From Flavobacteriaceae bacterium PS02336 (lineage in GTDB: Bacteria; Bacteroidota; Bacteroidia; Flavobacteriales; Flavobacteriaceae), in contig JASCOF010000006.1 of assembly GCA_029960065.1 (NCBI GenBank), positions 1 to 64,000 on the forward strand: a DNA stretch of 64,000 nt. Reading direction: 5' to 3'. Position 1 is the first letter of the stretch; each line of letters opens with the position of its first letter. The notes beneath the pieces were generated by a model. That model saw only the letters and a program-made list of their open reading frames with translations. It did not search any database and was not told the origin of the DNA. The position numbers and the translations under genes are program-made. Below, piece by piece: positions 1-7,898 of the stretch.

Positions 1-213
1 GTTGTGACTTTAATTATAAAATGATGCCATCCTATAATACTATGAGGTATTAATCCAAATTTCTCTGGGCTATCCCTCTGTGAAAGGCAGATTGCATACG
101 CGTTACGCACCCGTGCGCCGGTCTCTAGCTCCGAAGAACTATACCCCTCGACTTGCATGTGTTAAGCCTGCCGCTAGCGTTCATCCTGAGCCAGGATCAA
201 ACTCTTCATCGTA
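1..213 (-). rRNA. rrs: 16S ribosomal RNA, 5' end (partial, runs off the window)
   Basis: Read on the minus strand, the segment contains the universal 16S 5' primer site AGAGTTTGATCCTGGCTCAG at 205-186, followed by GATGAACGCTAGCGGCAGGC and the ACACATGCAAGTCGAG block, all diagnostic of the first 60 nt of bacterial 16S rRNA. The GGTATAGTTCTTCGG variable part fits Flavobacteriaceae. Only about the first 210 nt are present. The 5' boundary at about 213 is placed by alignment to the E. coli start and is uncertain by several bases. Transcription comes from the tandem promoters at 379-655. Confidence 0.97.
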
Positions 214-378
214 TATTTTAATATTATATTGCGATGCTGATTCTATCGGTTCTTTTCGAATCTCTCGATTCTATTACTCTTATTTTTTCTGTCTCGTCTT
301 GCGACGAGACGGCTGTCAATTCAATATGTCTACGAACGTGTATTTCTTTTTGTTTGCGCCTGTATCTCAAAGCGGGTG
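214..378 (-). other. rRNA operon leader with two GNRA-capped hairpins
   Basis: Transcribed leader between the nearest rRNA promoter and 16S. On the minus strand it contains an 8-bp hairpin at 310-291 (GTCTCGTC-GCAA-GACGAGAC) and a 5-bp hairpin at 271-258 (GAATC-GAGA-GATTC). Both loops fit the GNRA tetraloop class. Such leader structures usually take part in antitermination or processing; that role is inferred here. No protein-coding frame is credible. Confidence 0.6.
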
Positions 379-409
379 CAAAACTAAAACTTCTTTTTGT
401 TTCCTGCAA
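379..409 (-). promoter_or_regulatory. rRNA promoter P1 (proximal)
   Basis: Minus strand: TTG at 409-407, 20-nt spacer, then TAGTTTTG at 386-379, a full match to the Bacteroidota -33/-7 consensus TTG-N17-23-TAnnTTTG. First of three copies with the same arrangement, each followed downstream by a GCACCC-type stretch. Confidence 0.8.
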
Positions 410-503
410 GAAAAATTTAAAGTTTTTTTTGAAATTTTTTCAATCTCATTTTCTCTAATTTTCTCTCCAGTATCTCAATGAACTTTCCCTGTTTTGCGGG
501 GTG

Positions 504-534
504 CAAATGTAAAAAGCATTTTCAAATCTCGCAA
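504..534 (-). promoter_or_regulatory. rRNA promoter P2
   Basis: Minus strand: TTG at 534-532, 20-nt spacer, TACATTTG at 511-504. Perfect -7 box. It lies 125 nt upstream of P1 and is flanked by similar sequence. Confidence 0.85.
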
Positions 535-625
535 GCTTTTTCTAATCTTTTTTTCTGAAAATTTCTTCTCTTTTAATCAGTGTGCCTGCCAGTATTTCAG
601 TGAACGTCTTTCGTTGTTGCGGGTG

Positions 626-655
626 CAAAAGTACCACCTTTATTTACATTTACAA
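626..655 (-). promoter_or_regulatory. rRNA promoter P3 (distal)
   Basis: Minus strand: TTG at 655-653, 19-nt spacer, TACTTTTG at 633-626. Perfect -7 box. It lies 122 nt upstream of P2, giving an even spacing of about 125 nt between the three promoters. Confidence 0.85.
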
Positions 656-929
656 GTCTTTTCTTTATATAATTTCAATCTTTTTTAAAACTTTTTCTTA
701 ACTCGCTCATAACAGCTTATTTACAGATCCAGAATTTTTTAAATCTTGTGCGGTTTTTCTTCTTTTGGATGTATTTTCTGTTGTTCTGTCGCGAAGGCGC
801 CAGGACGACAAGCTTTCTTTTCTGCACTTTTTGATACCGCAGAGCCACCAAAAAGCTGGGTTTTCTTTTCTTTTCTTCGTTTTTCTTCTGGAAATGCCTT
901 TTGCTTCGGAAATTTTCTTCTGAAAACGG

Positions 930-1017
930 ATGCCCATAGCCCCGATAGAAGCGGAAATCCTTTTTACGGCGGGGTTCGCCGTAAAAAGATTGGAGCGGAT
1001 AGCGGGATTAAGCTCCT
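930..1017 (+). repeat. Structured ~88-nt dispersed repeat, copy 1
   Basis: Begins ATGCCCATAGCCCCGATAG and ends ATAGCGGGATTAAGCTCC. It folds as an outer CCCG/CGGG clamp, a large internal loop carrying GATAGAAGCGG on one side and GAGCGGATAG on the other, and an apical stem TTTTTACGGC/GCCGTAAAAA. Related copies lie at 22,171-22,255 (same strand) and 39,905-40,000 (opposite strand). Confidence 0.8.
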
Positions 1018-1130
1018 TATTATAACAAAATTCAATTTTTAAATTCCAAATTCCAAGAACAGCCGATTAAAGATCTCAGTTTTGTCGGCTTTATAAATAT
1101 GATTATCATATAATCTCTATGATGTGCATT

Positions 1131-1150
1131 AGACGCACTGCGGTGCGTCT
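1131..1150. repeat. Small palindrome AGACGCAC-N4-GTGCGTCT
   Basis: Perfect 8-bp arms around TGCG, followed by CTACAG. It looks like a dispersed REP-type palindrome. No second copy was found in this window, so family membership is inferred. Confidence 0.5.
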
Positions 1151-1189
1151 CTACAGAAAACCTGAATTTAATTACTCTTATATATATGT

Positions 1190-1232
1190 AGAAAAAAAAC
1201 AAACCCAACAGATTTTGAAAACTTGTCGGGTT
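1190..1232 (-). terminator. Hairpin terminator of the luciferase-like gene
   Basis: On the minus strand AACCCGACAAGTTTT pairs with AAAATCTGTTGGGTT and is followed by a run of eight T. It lies about 35 nt past the stop codon of the minus-strand gene. The related palindrome at 22,102-22,128 suggests the hairpin core belongs to a dispersed family. Confidence 0.65.
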
Positions 1233-1250
1233 GTGATAATGAAATCTACT

Positions 1251-1278
1251 CTTATATATGTATACTTATATATGTATA
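1251..1278. repeat. 14-nt tandem duplication over a stop codon
   Basis: Two perfect adjacent copies of CTTATATATGTATA. The second copy supplies the last codons (Ser-Ile-His-Ile, stop) of the minus-strand oxidoreductase gene, so duplication has placed or preserved the stop codon. Confidence 0.75.
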
Positions 1279-2282
1279 CTTTCATTTAAACTGTCGATTG
1301 CTTCTTTTGTGATCTGGATGCTTTTCAGTTTTGCCTCATGATCGAAGATTGGGCTTGTTACCATTAGTTCGTCGATTCTTGCGTAGTCGATAAACTTTTT
1401 CAAATCGGTTTTTAATTGTTCTTTGTTTCCTGTGAAAGTTCCAGCTGTCATTTGATTGACATGGAAACGTTCTTGTTCGTTCATGATATCATCTAGTGAC
1501 GGAACTGGCGGCTGTAAACCTTTGCGATCGTTTCTAATTAGGTTTAGAAACATTTGATACAAACTTGTAGACAATAGTTCTGCTTCTTCATTGGTATCTG
1601 CAGCTATTATATTCAGACAAGCCATTGTTTTCGGTTTATCTAAATATTCTGAAGGCTGGAAATTTTCTCTATAAAATTCAAAGGCCTGAATCATCAGTTT
1701 TGGCGCAAAGTGTCCAGCAAAAGCATAAGGCAATCCGTACGCTGCGGCTAAAGCCGCGCTGTCCATGCTTGAACCTAGAATCCAAATTGGAACTTTTAGT
1801 CCTTCAGCTGGGAATGCGCGTACTTTTCCAGTTTCATTTTCGCTTGAAAAATACTCTTGGAGTTTGCTTACGTTTTGCGGAAAACGCTGTGCCTGCTCAA
1901 AAAAATCTTTTCGAATTGCTTCGGCAGTTGGCTGATCTGTTCCCGGTGCTCTTCCTAAACCTAAATCGATTCGGTTTGGATAAAGTGTTTCCAGGGTTCC
2001 AAATTGTTCTGCAACTACTAAAGGAGAATGATTCGGGAGCATGATTCCGCCAGAACCTACTCGGATATTTTTGGTCTGACTTGCTACATAACCAATCAAA
2101 ACAACCGTTGCTGTACTGGCAACGTGTGCCATATTGTGATGTTCTGCAAGCCAAAATCGCTTGTATCCTAAAGTATCTGCTAATTGCGCTATGTCTTTTG
2201 TTTTTTGAAATGTTTCTTTGGCATTGCTATCCTGAGTGATGATAGCGAGGTCTAATAATGAGACTGAAATTGGATTTTTCAT
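1266..2282 (-). CDS. Luciferase-like (LLM class) flavin-dependent oxidoreductase
   Basis: The 338-aa protein matches the group-1 luciferase-like family (YhbW/YvbT type), cytoplasmic TIM-barrel enzymes using reduced FMN or F420-type cofactors. Visible landmarks are the N-terminal SLLDLAIITQ strand, FWLAEHHN near residues 43-50, the RVGSGGIMLPNHSPLVVAEQ segment and RIDLGLGRAPGTD, all typical of this subgroup. Full length for the family. The substrate cannot be told; many members are unassigned monooxygenases. It is a single gene with its own terminator, next to a DUF2975/HTH pair on the other strand. Its last four codons lie in a 14-nt tandem duplication. Confidence 0.9.
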   Translation of the reverse strand: MKNPISVSLLDLAIITQDSNAKETFQKTKDIAQLADTLGYKRFWLAEHHNMAHVASTATVVLIGYVASQTKNIRVGSGGIMLPNHSPLVVAEQFGTLETLYPNRIDLGLGRAPGTDQPTAEAIRKDFFEQAQRFPQNVSKLQEYFSSENETGKVRAFPAEGLKVPIWILGSSMDSAALAAAYGLPYAFAGHFAPKLMIQAFEFYRENFQPSEYLDKPKTMACLNIIAADTNEEAELLSTSLYQMFLNLIRNDRKGLQPPVPSLDDIMNEQERFHVNQMTAGTFTGNKEQLKTDLKKFIDYARIDELMVTSPIFDHEAKLKSIQITKEAIDSLNESIHI

Positions 2283-2402
2283 ATAAAAAAATGCTAGTCT
2301 ACAAAATTAACTCATTTATACGGATGCCTTTTGTTTTCTAATGTTAATAGATTTATAATATTTCTAAAACATTCCAAAAATGGAATTTTTAATAATTAAT
2401 TA

Positions 2403-2431
2403 TTGTTTTACGATAATTAATTATACATTTG
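2403..2431 (+). promoter_or_regulatory. Promoter for the DUF2975/HTH pair
   Basis: TTG at 2403-2405, 18-nt spacer, TACATTTG at 2424-2431: both Bacteroidota elements match. The start codon follows 26 nt after the -7 box, so the leader is short. Confidence 0.75.
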
Positions 2432-2456
2432 CAATATCAATCTAACTTTTCAATAT

Positions 2457-2972
2457 ATGAAGACAACTCATATTGTATCCAAAATATTATTTTATTTTAC
2501 CCGATTTTTGTCTGTGATCTATTTCTTTTTGGCCGGATATTCTGTTTTTACATTAATTACAGGATTGTTTTTGACATTTAAAGACAACGGAAAGTATTTT
2601 CAGGTTTGTTATCCTTTTACTTCTCATCCTCTAATGCTTGGTGATTATAATCTGCCCTATATTCTTTTTGACTTTTTAGCTCCACTCAGTTTATACGGCC
2701 TTTTCTTTTTATTGAGCAGTAATGTTTTTAAGGTGTTTTTTCAGCCTAAATTATTTACTGTGAATGGAATTTCTCATTTAAGGCGTTTCTATTTATCCAA
2801 TTTATTAATTCCGAGTATTGTAATATTTGTGGCTTTCTTTTTTGTTCCGCTGGATAATGAAGTTTCGCTTTTTATTCTATTACACGGAATGCTTGGCGTT
2901 TTCGCTTACTTTTTAGCAGCCATATTTAAACAAGGTTTAAACCTTCAGAACGAACAAGACTTATTTATATAA
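2457..2972 (+). CDS. DUF2975 integral membrane protein
   Basis: The 171-aa protein has four predicted membrane segments (about residues 8-35, 62-88, 105-130 and 135-160) and resembles the DUF2975 family, short four-helix membrane proteins of unknown function. It is followed after 2 nt by a small HTH regulator, the standard partner of DUF2975 in Bacteroidota and Firmicutes. The two therefore form an operon, driven by the promoter 26 nt upstream. A role in sensing at the membrane, with the HTH protein as output, is inferred from this pairing only. Confidence 0.8.
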   Translation: MKTTHIVSKILFYFTRFLSVIYFFLAGYSVFTLITGLFLTFKDNGKYFQVCYPFTSHPLMLGDYNLPYILFDFLAPLSLYGLFFLLSSNVFKVFFQPKLFTVNGISHLRRFYLSNLLIPSIVIFVAFFFVPLDNEVSLFILLHGMLGVFAYFLAAIFKQGLNLQNEQDLFI

Positions 2973-2974
2973 CT

Positions 2975-3181
2975 ATGCCAATAATTGTAAATGTTGATGT
3001 AATGCTTGCCAAACGCAAGATGCAGAGTAAAGAATTGGCAGAAAAACTAGATATTACGCCTGCCAATTTATCGATTTTAAAAACTGGAAAAGCAAAAGGA
3101 ATTCGGTTTGATACTCTCGAAGCTATTTGTAAAATATTGGATTGTCAGCCTGGCGATATTTTAGAATACGTGGCAGAATAG
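2975..3181 (+). CDS. Small Cro/CI (YozG-like) helix-turn-helix regulator
   Basis: 68 aa, essentially a bare HTH_3/XRE domain: MLAKRKMQSKELAEKLDITP forms helices 1-2, ANLSILKTGKAKGIRF the recognition helix region, and FDTLEAICKILDCQPGDILE the C-terminal family signature. It has no dimerisation or ligand domain. The 2-nt spacing to the DUF2975 gene implies translational coupling. Likely autoregulates its operon (inference). Confidence 0.92.
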   Translation: MPIIVNVDVMLAKRKMQSKELAEKLDITPANLSILKTGKAKGIRFDTLEAICKILDCQPGDILEYVAE

Positions 3182-3297
3182 CTTTCTTTTAAATTTTATT
3201 TCACTATTAATAAATCGGTTTTTTAAGCCGACAGGTATTCTATTGCCTAATTTTTTCAAATCATAGTTTAATTCAATCATCTAAATCAATCAAAAAA

Positions 3298-4182
3298 ATG
3301 AACAGTTTATCAATCCAAAATCTCAGCAAAATGTATGAGAACGGCACAAAAGCGATTGACAATTTATCGCTTGAAATTACAAACGGAATGTTTGGTTTAC
3401 TAGGCCCAAACGGCGCAGGAAAATCAACTTTAATGCGAACTATTGCGGCTTTGCAGGAACCCACTTCGGGAAGTATTGAATTTAACGGAATTAATATTCT
3501 GGAAAACCCAATGTTTATCAGGGAGAATCTGGGTTATCTTCCACAGGAATTTGGTGTTTATCCTAAAATTTCTGCTTATCGCCTGCTCGATCATCTGGCA
3601 GTTTTAAAAGGAATTATCGATAAAAAGGAACGACACGATCAAATTTTGTATTTGTTGCAGCAGACTAATTTACTGCAACATAAAGATAAAGCGGTTCATT
3701 CTTTTTCTGGCGGAATGCGTCAGCGTTTTGGAATTGCTCAGGCTTTATTAGGAAATCCGAAGATTATTATTGTGGATGAACCAACCGCTGGACTTGATCC
3801 AGAGGAAAGAAACCGATTTAATAATTTGCTGAGTGAAATTGGCGAAAGCATTATCGTGGTTTTATCGACTCATATTGTGGAAGACGTTCGCGATTTATGT
3901 CCAAAAATGGCAATTATTTCCAACGGGAAATTGATTTTGGAAGGAAAACCAAACGAAGCGATTGATTCTTTGAAAGATAAAATCTGGATGAAAGCCATTC
4001 AGAAAGCCGAACTGAAAGAGCATCAATCGAACTTCAATATTATTTCGTCCAACTTAAATTCAGGAAAAATCAATATTCATGTTTTTTCAGATGAAAGGCC
4101 AGATTCTGGCTTCGAATTGATATCGCCAGATTTAAGCGATGTTTATTTTAGTGTTTTAGCTCAAAATCAATTTAAAAATTAG
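3298..4182 (+). CDS. ABC transporter ATP-binding protein
   Basis: 294 aa. Walker A GPNGAGKST at residues 36-44, signature FSGGMRQR, Walker B IIIVDEP followed by the D-loop TAGLDPEER, and the H-loop LSTH are all intact, so ATPase activity is expected. The C-terminal 80 residues form a divergent accessory region. The next gene begins 4 nt downstream and supplies the membrane part, so the two form one transporter. The family resembles bacterial ABC-2 type exporters whose permease is fused to an M1 peptidase. Substrate unknown. Confidence 0.95.
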   Translation: MNSLSIQNLSKMYENGTKAIDNLSLEITNGMFGLLGPNGAGKSTLMRTIAALQEPTSGSIEFNGINILENPMFIRENLGYLPQEFGVYPKISAYRLLDHLAVLKGIIDKKERHDQILYLLQQTNLLQHKDKAVHSFSGGMRQRFGIAQALLGNPKIIIVDEPTAGLDPEERNRFNNLLSEIGESIIVVLSTHIVEDVRDLCPKMAIISNGKLILEGKPNEAIDSLKDKIWMKAIQKAELKEHQSNFNIISSNLNSGKINIHVFSDERPDSGFELISPDLSDVYFSVLAQNQFKN

Positions 4183-4186
4183 TGTT

Positions 4187-7100
4187 ATGCTTTCTAAATT
4201 AATTCAATTTGAATGGCATAACAATACCAGAAGCTGGACTTTTTATGCCACATTTATTATTTATTTGGTTTTAGGATTTTTTGTGAGTGCTTTTGCGAAT
4301 TTTTCTTTTTCGGGTGCTTACAAAAATAGTCCGTATGTGCTTACGTATGCGATTGGTTTGATTTCGTTAATGACGATATTTTCGATTACACTTCAGGTCG
4401 CGCAGAGTTTTTTAAAGGAATATGAAACGAAATTCGATTCGATTATTTTCTCCTCTCCTATTTCTAAGTTTCATTATTTGGCGCCTAAATTTATTACCGC
4501 GTTTACAATCGCGGTAGTTTCTTTTGGAATGTTTATCGTCGGAATGATCGTTGGACATCAAATGTCGTGGCTTTCTAAAAGCGAAATCGGTACTTTTGAA
4601 ATTATAAATTATCTCTGGCCGTATTTTGTAATTGTGATTCCGAATATTTTTCTGTGTCTTTCGATATTGACGGCTTTGGCTTGGCTTACACGAAGCAAAC
4701 TTTTTATTTATGTTGGCGGTTTATTAATTTACATGTTATATATAGCGGGTTCGATTTTTTCTAATTCGCCAATATTTGCAAATGCTTCTCCATCTTCGGC
4801 GAAAGCCATGTCTTTGGCAGCAAAAATAGATCCGTTTGGCTTGGCGGCGTTTTTAGAACAAACGAGATATTGGACTGCAATTGAAAAAAATACCGAACTG
4901 GTTTCGCTTTCGGGAAACTTTTTATTTAATCGATTATTGTGGATTTCAGTTTCTCTGCTTTTACTTTTTGCTTCTTATCACTTGTTTTCTTTCCGAAAAA
5001 CGAAAACCAAAAAGATAAAAACGCCTAAAGTCATTTCAAAAGAAACAAAAATCTTTTCTTCGGAAATTCCAAAAAACATCGAGTTCAAAACTTTCAGACA
5101 TAATTTTGCTGTTTTTAAAAGCAATATCAAGCTGGATATTTTTTTAGTTCTAAAAGGAATTCCATTTTTATTGATTGTTCTTTTATTTTCGGGATTATTA
5201 GCCATCGAAATTTCGGATGAAATTGACGGCGGAATCCGATTAGCTGAAAAAATTACGGATACAGCTTTGATGATTTCCACAATAATGGATCGTCTGCCTT
5301 TTATTCTGATTTTAATTCTGCTTTTTTACAGCAGTGAATTATTAAACCGAAGTGATAATTCGAGATTTGAAATGCTGGAAAATACTGCACCGTATTCTCA
5401 ATTTGTAGTTTTACTTTCCAAATTGACAGCACTTTTTATTATTCCACTAATCATAATCAGCATTAGTATTTTGATTGGATGTGCCTTTCAGATTGCGAAT
5501 GCGAATGCTCCAATCGAAATTGGTCTTTATCTTTCTCTGCTTTATTATCTCGGTTTTCCGTTGTTATTGATTTCGATTTTGGTAATTGCGCTTCAGACTT
5601 TTATTAAAAATAAATATATCGGACTTTCGGTTACTGCTTTTGTCTGCATTTTGTTTTGCACTGGAATTGGAGAACAATTGGGAATTTCGCATCCTTTACT
5701 TCGATTTGGAGATTCTTTTAAAAGAGAATATTTTGATTTGAATGGTTTCGGAAAATATACTTTCCCGTTTCATATTTCGATGCTTTACAATTTCGGATTG
5801 GCTTTACTGCTTCTTACTTTGACAGGAATTTTATGGAAAAGAAATGCTTCAATTGTAAAAACCTTTCGAAGAAATTCATTTAATGGCTTTCAAAAAGCAA
5901 CTTTTACTTTCGGGGTTATTCTTTTTATTGCTTTTGGAAGTTATCTTTTTTATAAAACGAATATTGAATATGCGTATTTGACCGAAGACGATCAGAATAA
6001 CTGGAGCGAAAAATATGAAACTCAATTTAAAAAATATACCAATCTTGCTCAGCCCACGATTGTTTCTGTAAAAAGTAAAGTCGATTTATTTCCTGATGAA
6101 AATCGTTATGAAGTAAAAGGCACTTATGAATTGATTAATAATTCTGAAAAACAAATTGATAGTTTACTCCTATATATAGATCGAAATTCGAAACTGACTT
6201 CTGTTGAAATTCCGAATTCTAAAAATCTCGATGATGTTTCGGCATTTCATCATTATTGGTATCGATTGGAAAAACCTTTACAGCCTCAGCAGAAAATGAA
6301 AATGAATTTTTCTTTTGAGTCTTCGTGGTCGCCATTTAAAGGACATACTGCTTTTAACTCTATAATCGAAAATGGTTCGTTTATGCGAATAAGCCGTTAC
6401 TTTCCGCTTTTTGGTTATCAGGAATCGAATGAAATCAGCAGTAAAAAAGAGCGAACAAAAAGGCATTTGAAACCGCAGACGCCACTTAAAAAACTTGAAG
6501 ACAAATCGGAAATTAGATATGATTTTGTTGATTATGATGCTGTGGTTTCGACTTCTAAAAATCAAACCGCAATTGGTGTTGGAGATTTAATTGGGAATTG
6601 GCAAAAAGACAACCGCAATTATTTTCATTATAAATCTAACGGCAAGATTCCCTTTCGTTTTGCTTTTTCTTCTGCCGAATATGAAATCAAAAAAACGAAT
6701 TACAAAGGTGTTTCTATTGAAGTTTATTACGATAAAAGACATTCGAGAAACATTAAAAAACTAATTCAGGATGTAAAAAATACTCTAGATTACTGCCAGA
6801 ATAACTTTGGTAAATATCCATACAAAACAATTCGTTATGCTGAAGTTTCTGCTTTCACAGATGGATTTGCGGCGACTTCTTATCCGTCAACGGTTTTTAT
6901 GAAAGAGAATTTCGGTTTTTACAGCAACCTCAACAATAAGGATAAGGAAGATGTAATTAATCAATTAACAGCACATGAATTATCGCATGAATGGTGGGGA
7001 AATTCGCAGATCAATCCGGAACAAAAAGAAGGAAGCTGGATCTTGACCGAAACTTTGGCGCAATACACCGAATTGATGTTGTATGAAAAAGAACATGGCT

Positions 7101-7726
7101 TGGAAAAAGCGCTCGAAACTTTAAAAATTCATCTCGATTTATATTTGAGCAGCCGAAGTTATGATCCTGAAACGTCTTTGTATAAAACAAATTATGAAAC
7201 TCCTCATTTACCTTATGATAAAGGAATGCTCGTAATGCATCAGCTTCGTGTTTTAATTGGTGAGGAAAAGGTAAATCTGGCTTTGAAAAATTTTCTGAAT
7301 CATAATAAATATCCAAATCCGTTTCCAGATTCTGAAAGTTTATTAAAAGAGATTTATGGGGTGGCGGATAAAAAACTGTATTCTAAATTAGATGAAATGT
7401 TTAAGCAGATTATTACGTATTCGTCAAAAATAGAATGGGTTTCAAATATTAAACGAAATGGTTTTTATGAGGTTTCTTTTAAAATGGTTTCTGAAAAATA
7501 TAAAGAAAAGGCAACTGGAGAAAGAAAACAAATTGCAAACGATGCAGCAGTAGATATTGGTATTTATGATGAAAACGGAAAATTATTTCGTTATCCTTTC
7601 GCCATAAAAAACAATAAAGTTGAAGGTAAAGTTAAACTGAAAACGAAACCTCAACGCATTGTTATTGATCCGTATTTAATGAATATTGATACTTTTATAA
7701 AGGACAACGAAAAAGAGATAGATTAG
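4187..7726 (+). CDS. ABC permease fused to an M1-family (gluzincin) aminopeptidase
   Basis: 1,179 aa. The N-terminal ~600 residues carry about twelve membrane segments in two blocks (residues ~17-270 and ~320-600), as in ABC-2 permeases. The C-terminal ~560 residues form an M1 peptidase-like domain: zinc motif HELSHEWWG with the first His at about residue 930, and the downstream ligand Glu in TETLAQYTELM about 21 residues after the second His. All three zinc ligands are present, so catalysis is possible. The domain order places the peptidase outside the cytoplasmic membrane. Coupled to the ATPase gene 4 nt upstream. Such fusions are known in Bacteroidota; their substrate is not established. 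Confidence 0.92.
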   Translation: MLSKLIQFEWHNNTRSWTFYATFIIYLVLGFFVSAFANFSFSGAYKNSPYVLTYAIGLISLMTIFSITLQVAQSFLKEYETKFDSIIFSSPISKFHYLAPKFITAFTIAVVSFGMFIVGMIVGHQMSWLSKSEIGTFEIINYLWPYFVIVIPNIFLCLSILTALAWLTRSKLFIYVGGLLIYMLYIAGSIFSNSPIFANASPSSAKAMSLAAKIDPFGLAAFLEQTRYWTAIEKNTELVSLSGNFLFNRLLWISVSLLLLFASYHLFSFRKTKTKKIKTPKVISKETKIFSSEIPKNIEFKTFRHNFAVFKSNIKLDIFLVLKGIPFLLIVLLFSGLLAIEISDEIDGGIRLAEKITDTALMISTIMDRLPFILILILLFYSSELLNRSDNSRFEMLENTAPYSQFVVLLSKLTALFIIPLIIISISILIGCAFQIANANAPIEIGLYLSLLYYLGFPLLLISILVIALQTFIKNKYIGLSVTAFVCILFCTGIGEQLGISHPLLRFGDSFKREYFDLNGFGKYTFPFHISMLYNFGLALLLLTLTGILWKRNASIVKTFRRNSFNGFQKATFTFGVILFIAFGSYLFYKTNIEYAYLTEDDQNNWSEKYETQFKKYTNLAQPTIVSVKSKVDLFPDENRYEVKGTYELINNSEKQIDSLLLYIDRNSKLTSVEIPNSKNLDDVSAFHHYWYRLEKPLQPQQKMKMNFSFESSWSPFKGHTAFNSIIENGSFMRISRYFPLFGYQESNEISSKKERTKRHLKPQTPLKKLEDKSEIRYDFVDYDAVVSTSKNQTAIGVGDLIGNWQKDNRNYFHYKSNGKIPFRFAFSSAEYEIKKTNYKGVSIEVYYDKRHSRNIKKLIQDVKNTLDYCQNNFGKYPYKTIRYAEVSAFTDGFAATSYPSTVFMKENFGFYSNLNNKDKEDVINQLTAHELSHEWWGNSQINPEQKEGSWILTETLAQYTELMLYEKEHGLEKALETLKIHLDLYLSSRSYDPETSLYKTNYETPHLPYDKGMLVMHQLRVLIGEEKVNLALKNFLNHNKYPNPFPDSESLLKEIYGVADKKLYSKLDEMFKQIITYSSKIEWVSNIKRNGFYEVSFKMVSEKYKEKATGERKQIANDAAVDIGIYDENGKLFRYPFAIKNNKVEGKVKLKTKPQRIVIDPYLMNIDTFIKDNEKEID

Positions 7727-7734
7727 TTTTTTGC

Positions 7735-7779
7735 CACTAATTTGCTTCGCCTGTTCGCTATCGCTCCAGTCACTAATTT
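7735..7779 (+). repeat. 27-nt micro-insert flanked by a 9-nt direct repeat
   Basis: TGCTTCGCCTGTTCGCTATC and the following CGCTCCAGT are bounded by CACTAATTT at 7735-7743 and again at 7771-7779. The same core (GCTTCGCCTGTTCGCTAT) sits as a clean insertion in the composite repeat at 23,503-23,529. Confidence 0.6.
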
Positions 7780-7797
7780 CCACGAATTGTTTTTTTT

Positions 7798-7889
7798 GCC
7801 ACAGATTAAAAGGATTAGAAGGATTATTTATTTTGAGAATAAATTTTAGCGCAAGCAAAAAAATCATTTTAATCCTTTTAATCTGTGGC
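7798..7889. repeat. Inverted repeat with 20-bp perfect arms (GCCACAG family)
   Basis: GCCACAGATTAAAAGGATTA at 7798-7817 is the exact reverse complement of 7870-7889, with a 52-nt interior. It lies between convergent genes ending at 7726 and 7899, where it probably acts as a bidirectional terminator (inference). The same arms open the composites at 23,385 and 27,713. Confidence 0.8.
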
Positions 7890-7898
7890 TAAAAACTT

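Larger units (their letters stand above)
700..1189. other. Gene-free stretch upstream of the rRNA promoters
   Basis: No credible gene. Open frames of 76 and 98 codons occur, but they have low-complexity, Lys/Arg- or Phe-rich compositions without recognisable domains. The stretch holds a copy of the structured repeat (930-1017), a phrase of the form AAATTCCAAATTCCAAG near 1041 that recurs at 16,240 and 39,820, and a palindrome at 1131-1150. The rest shows nothing recognisable. Confidence 0.6.

Noticed and set aside
80..481. Open frame of 133 codons over the 16S start and leader
   Set aside because: It is antisense to 16S rRNA and its promoters; the translation has no family features.
707..1042. 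Overlapping open frames on both strands upstream of the rRNA promoters
   Set aside because: Composition is low-complexity, there is no domain, and one frame runs through the structured repeat.
7735..7889. Insertion-sequence remnant between 7,726 and 7,899
   Set aside because: No transposase fragment is present in any frame; the region is better described as a palindrome plus a micro-insert.
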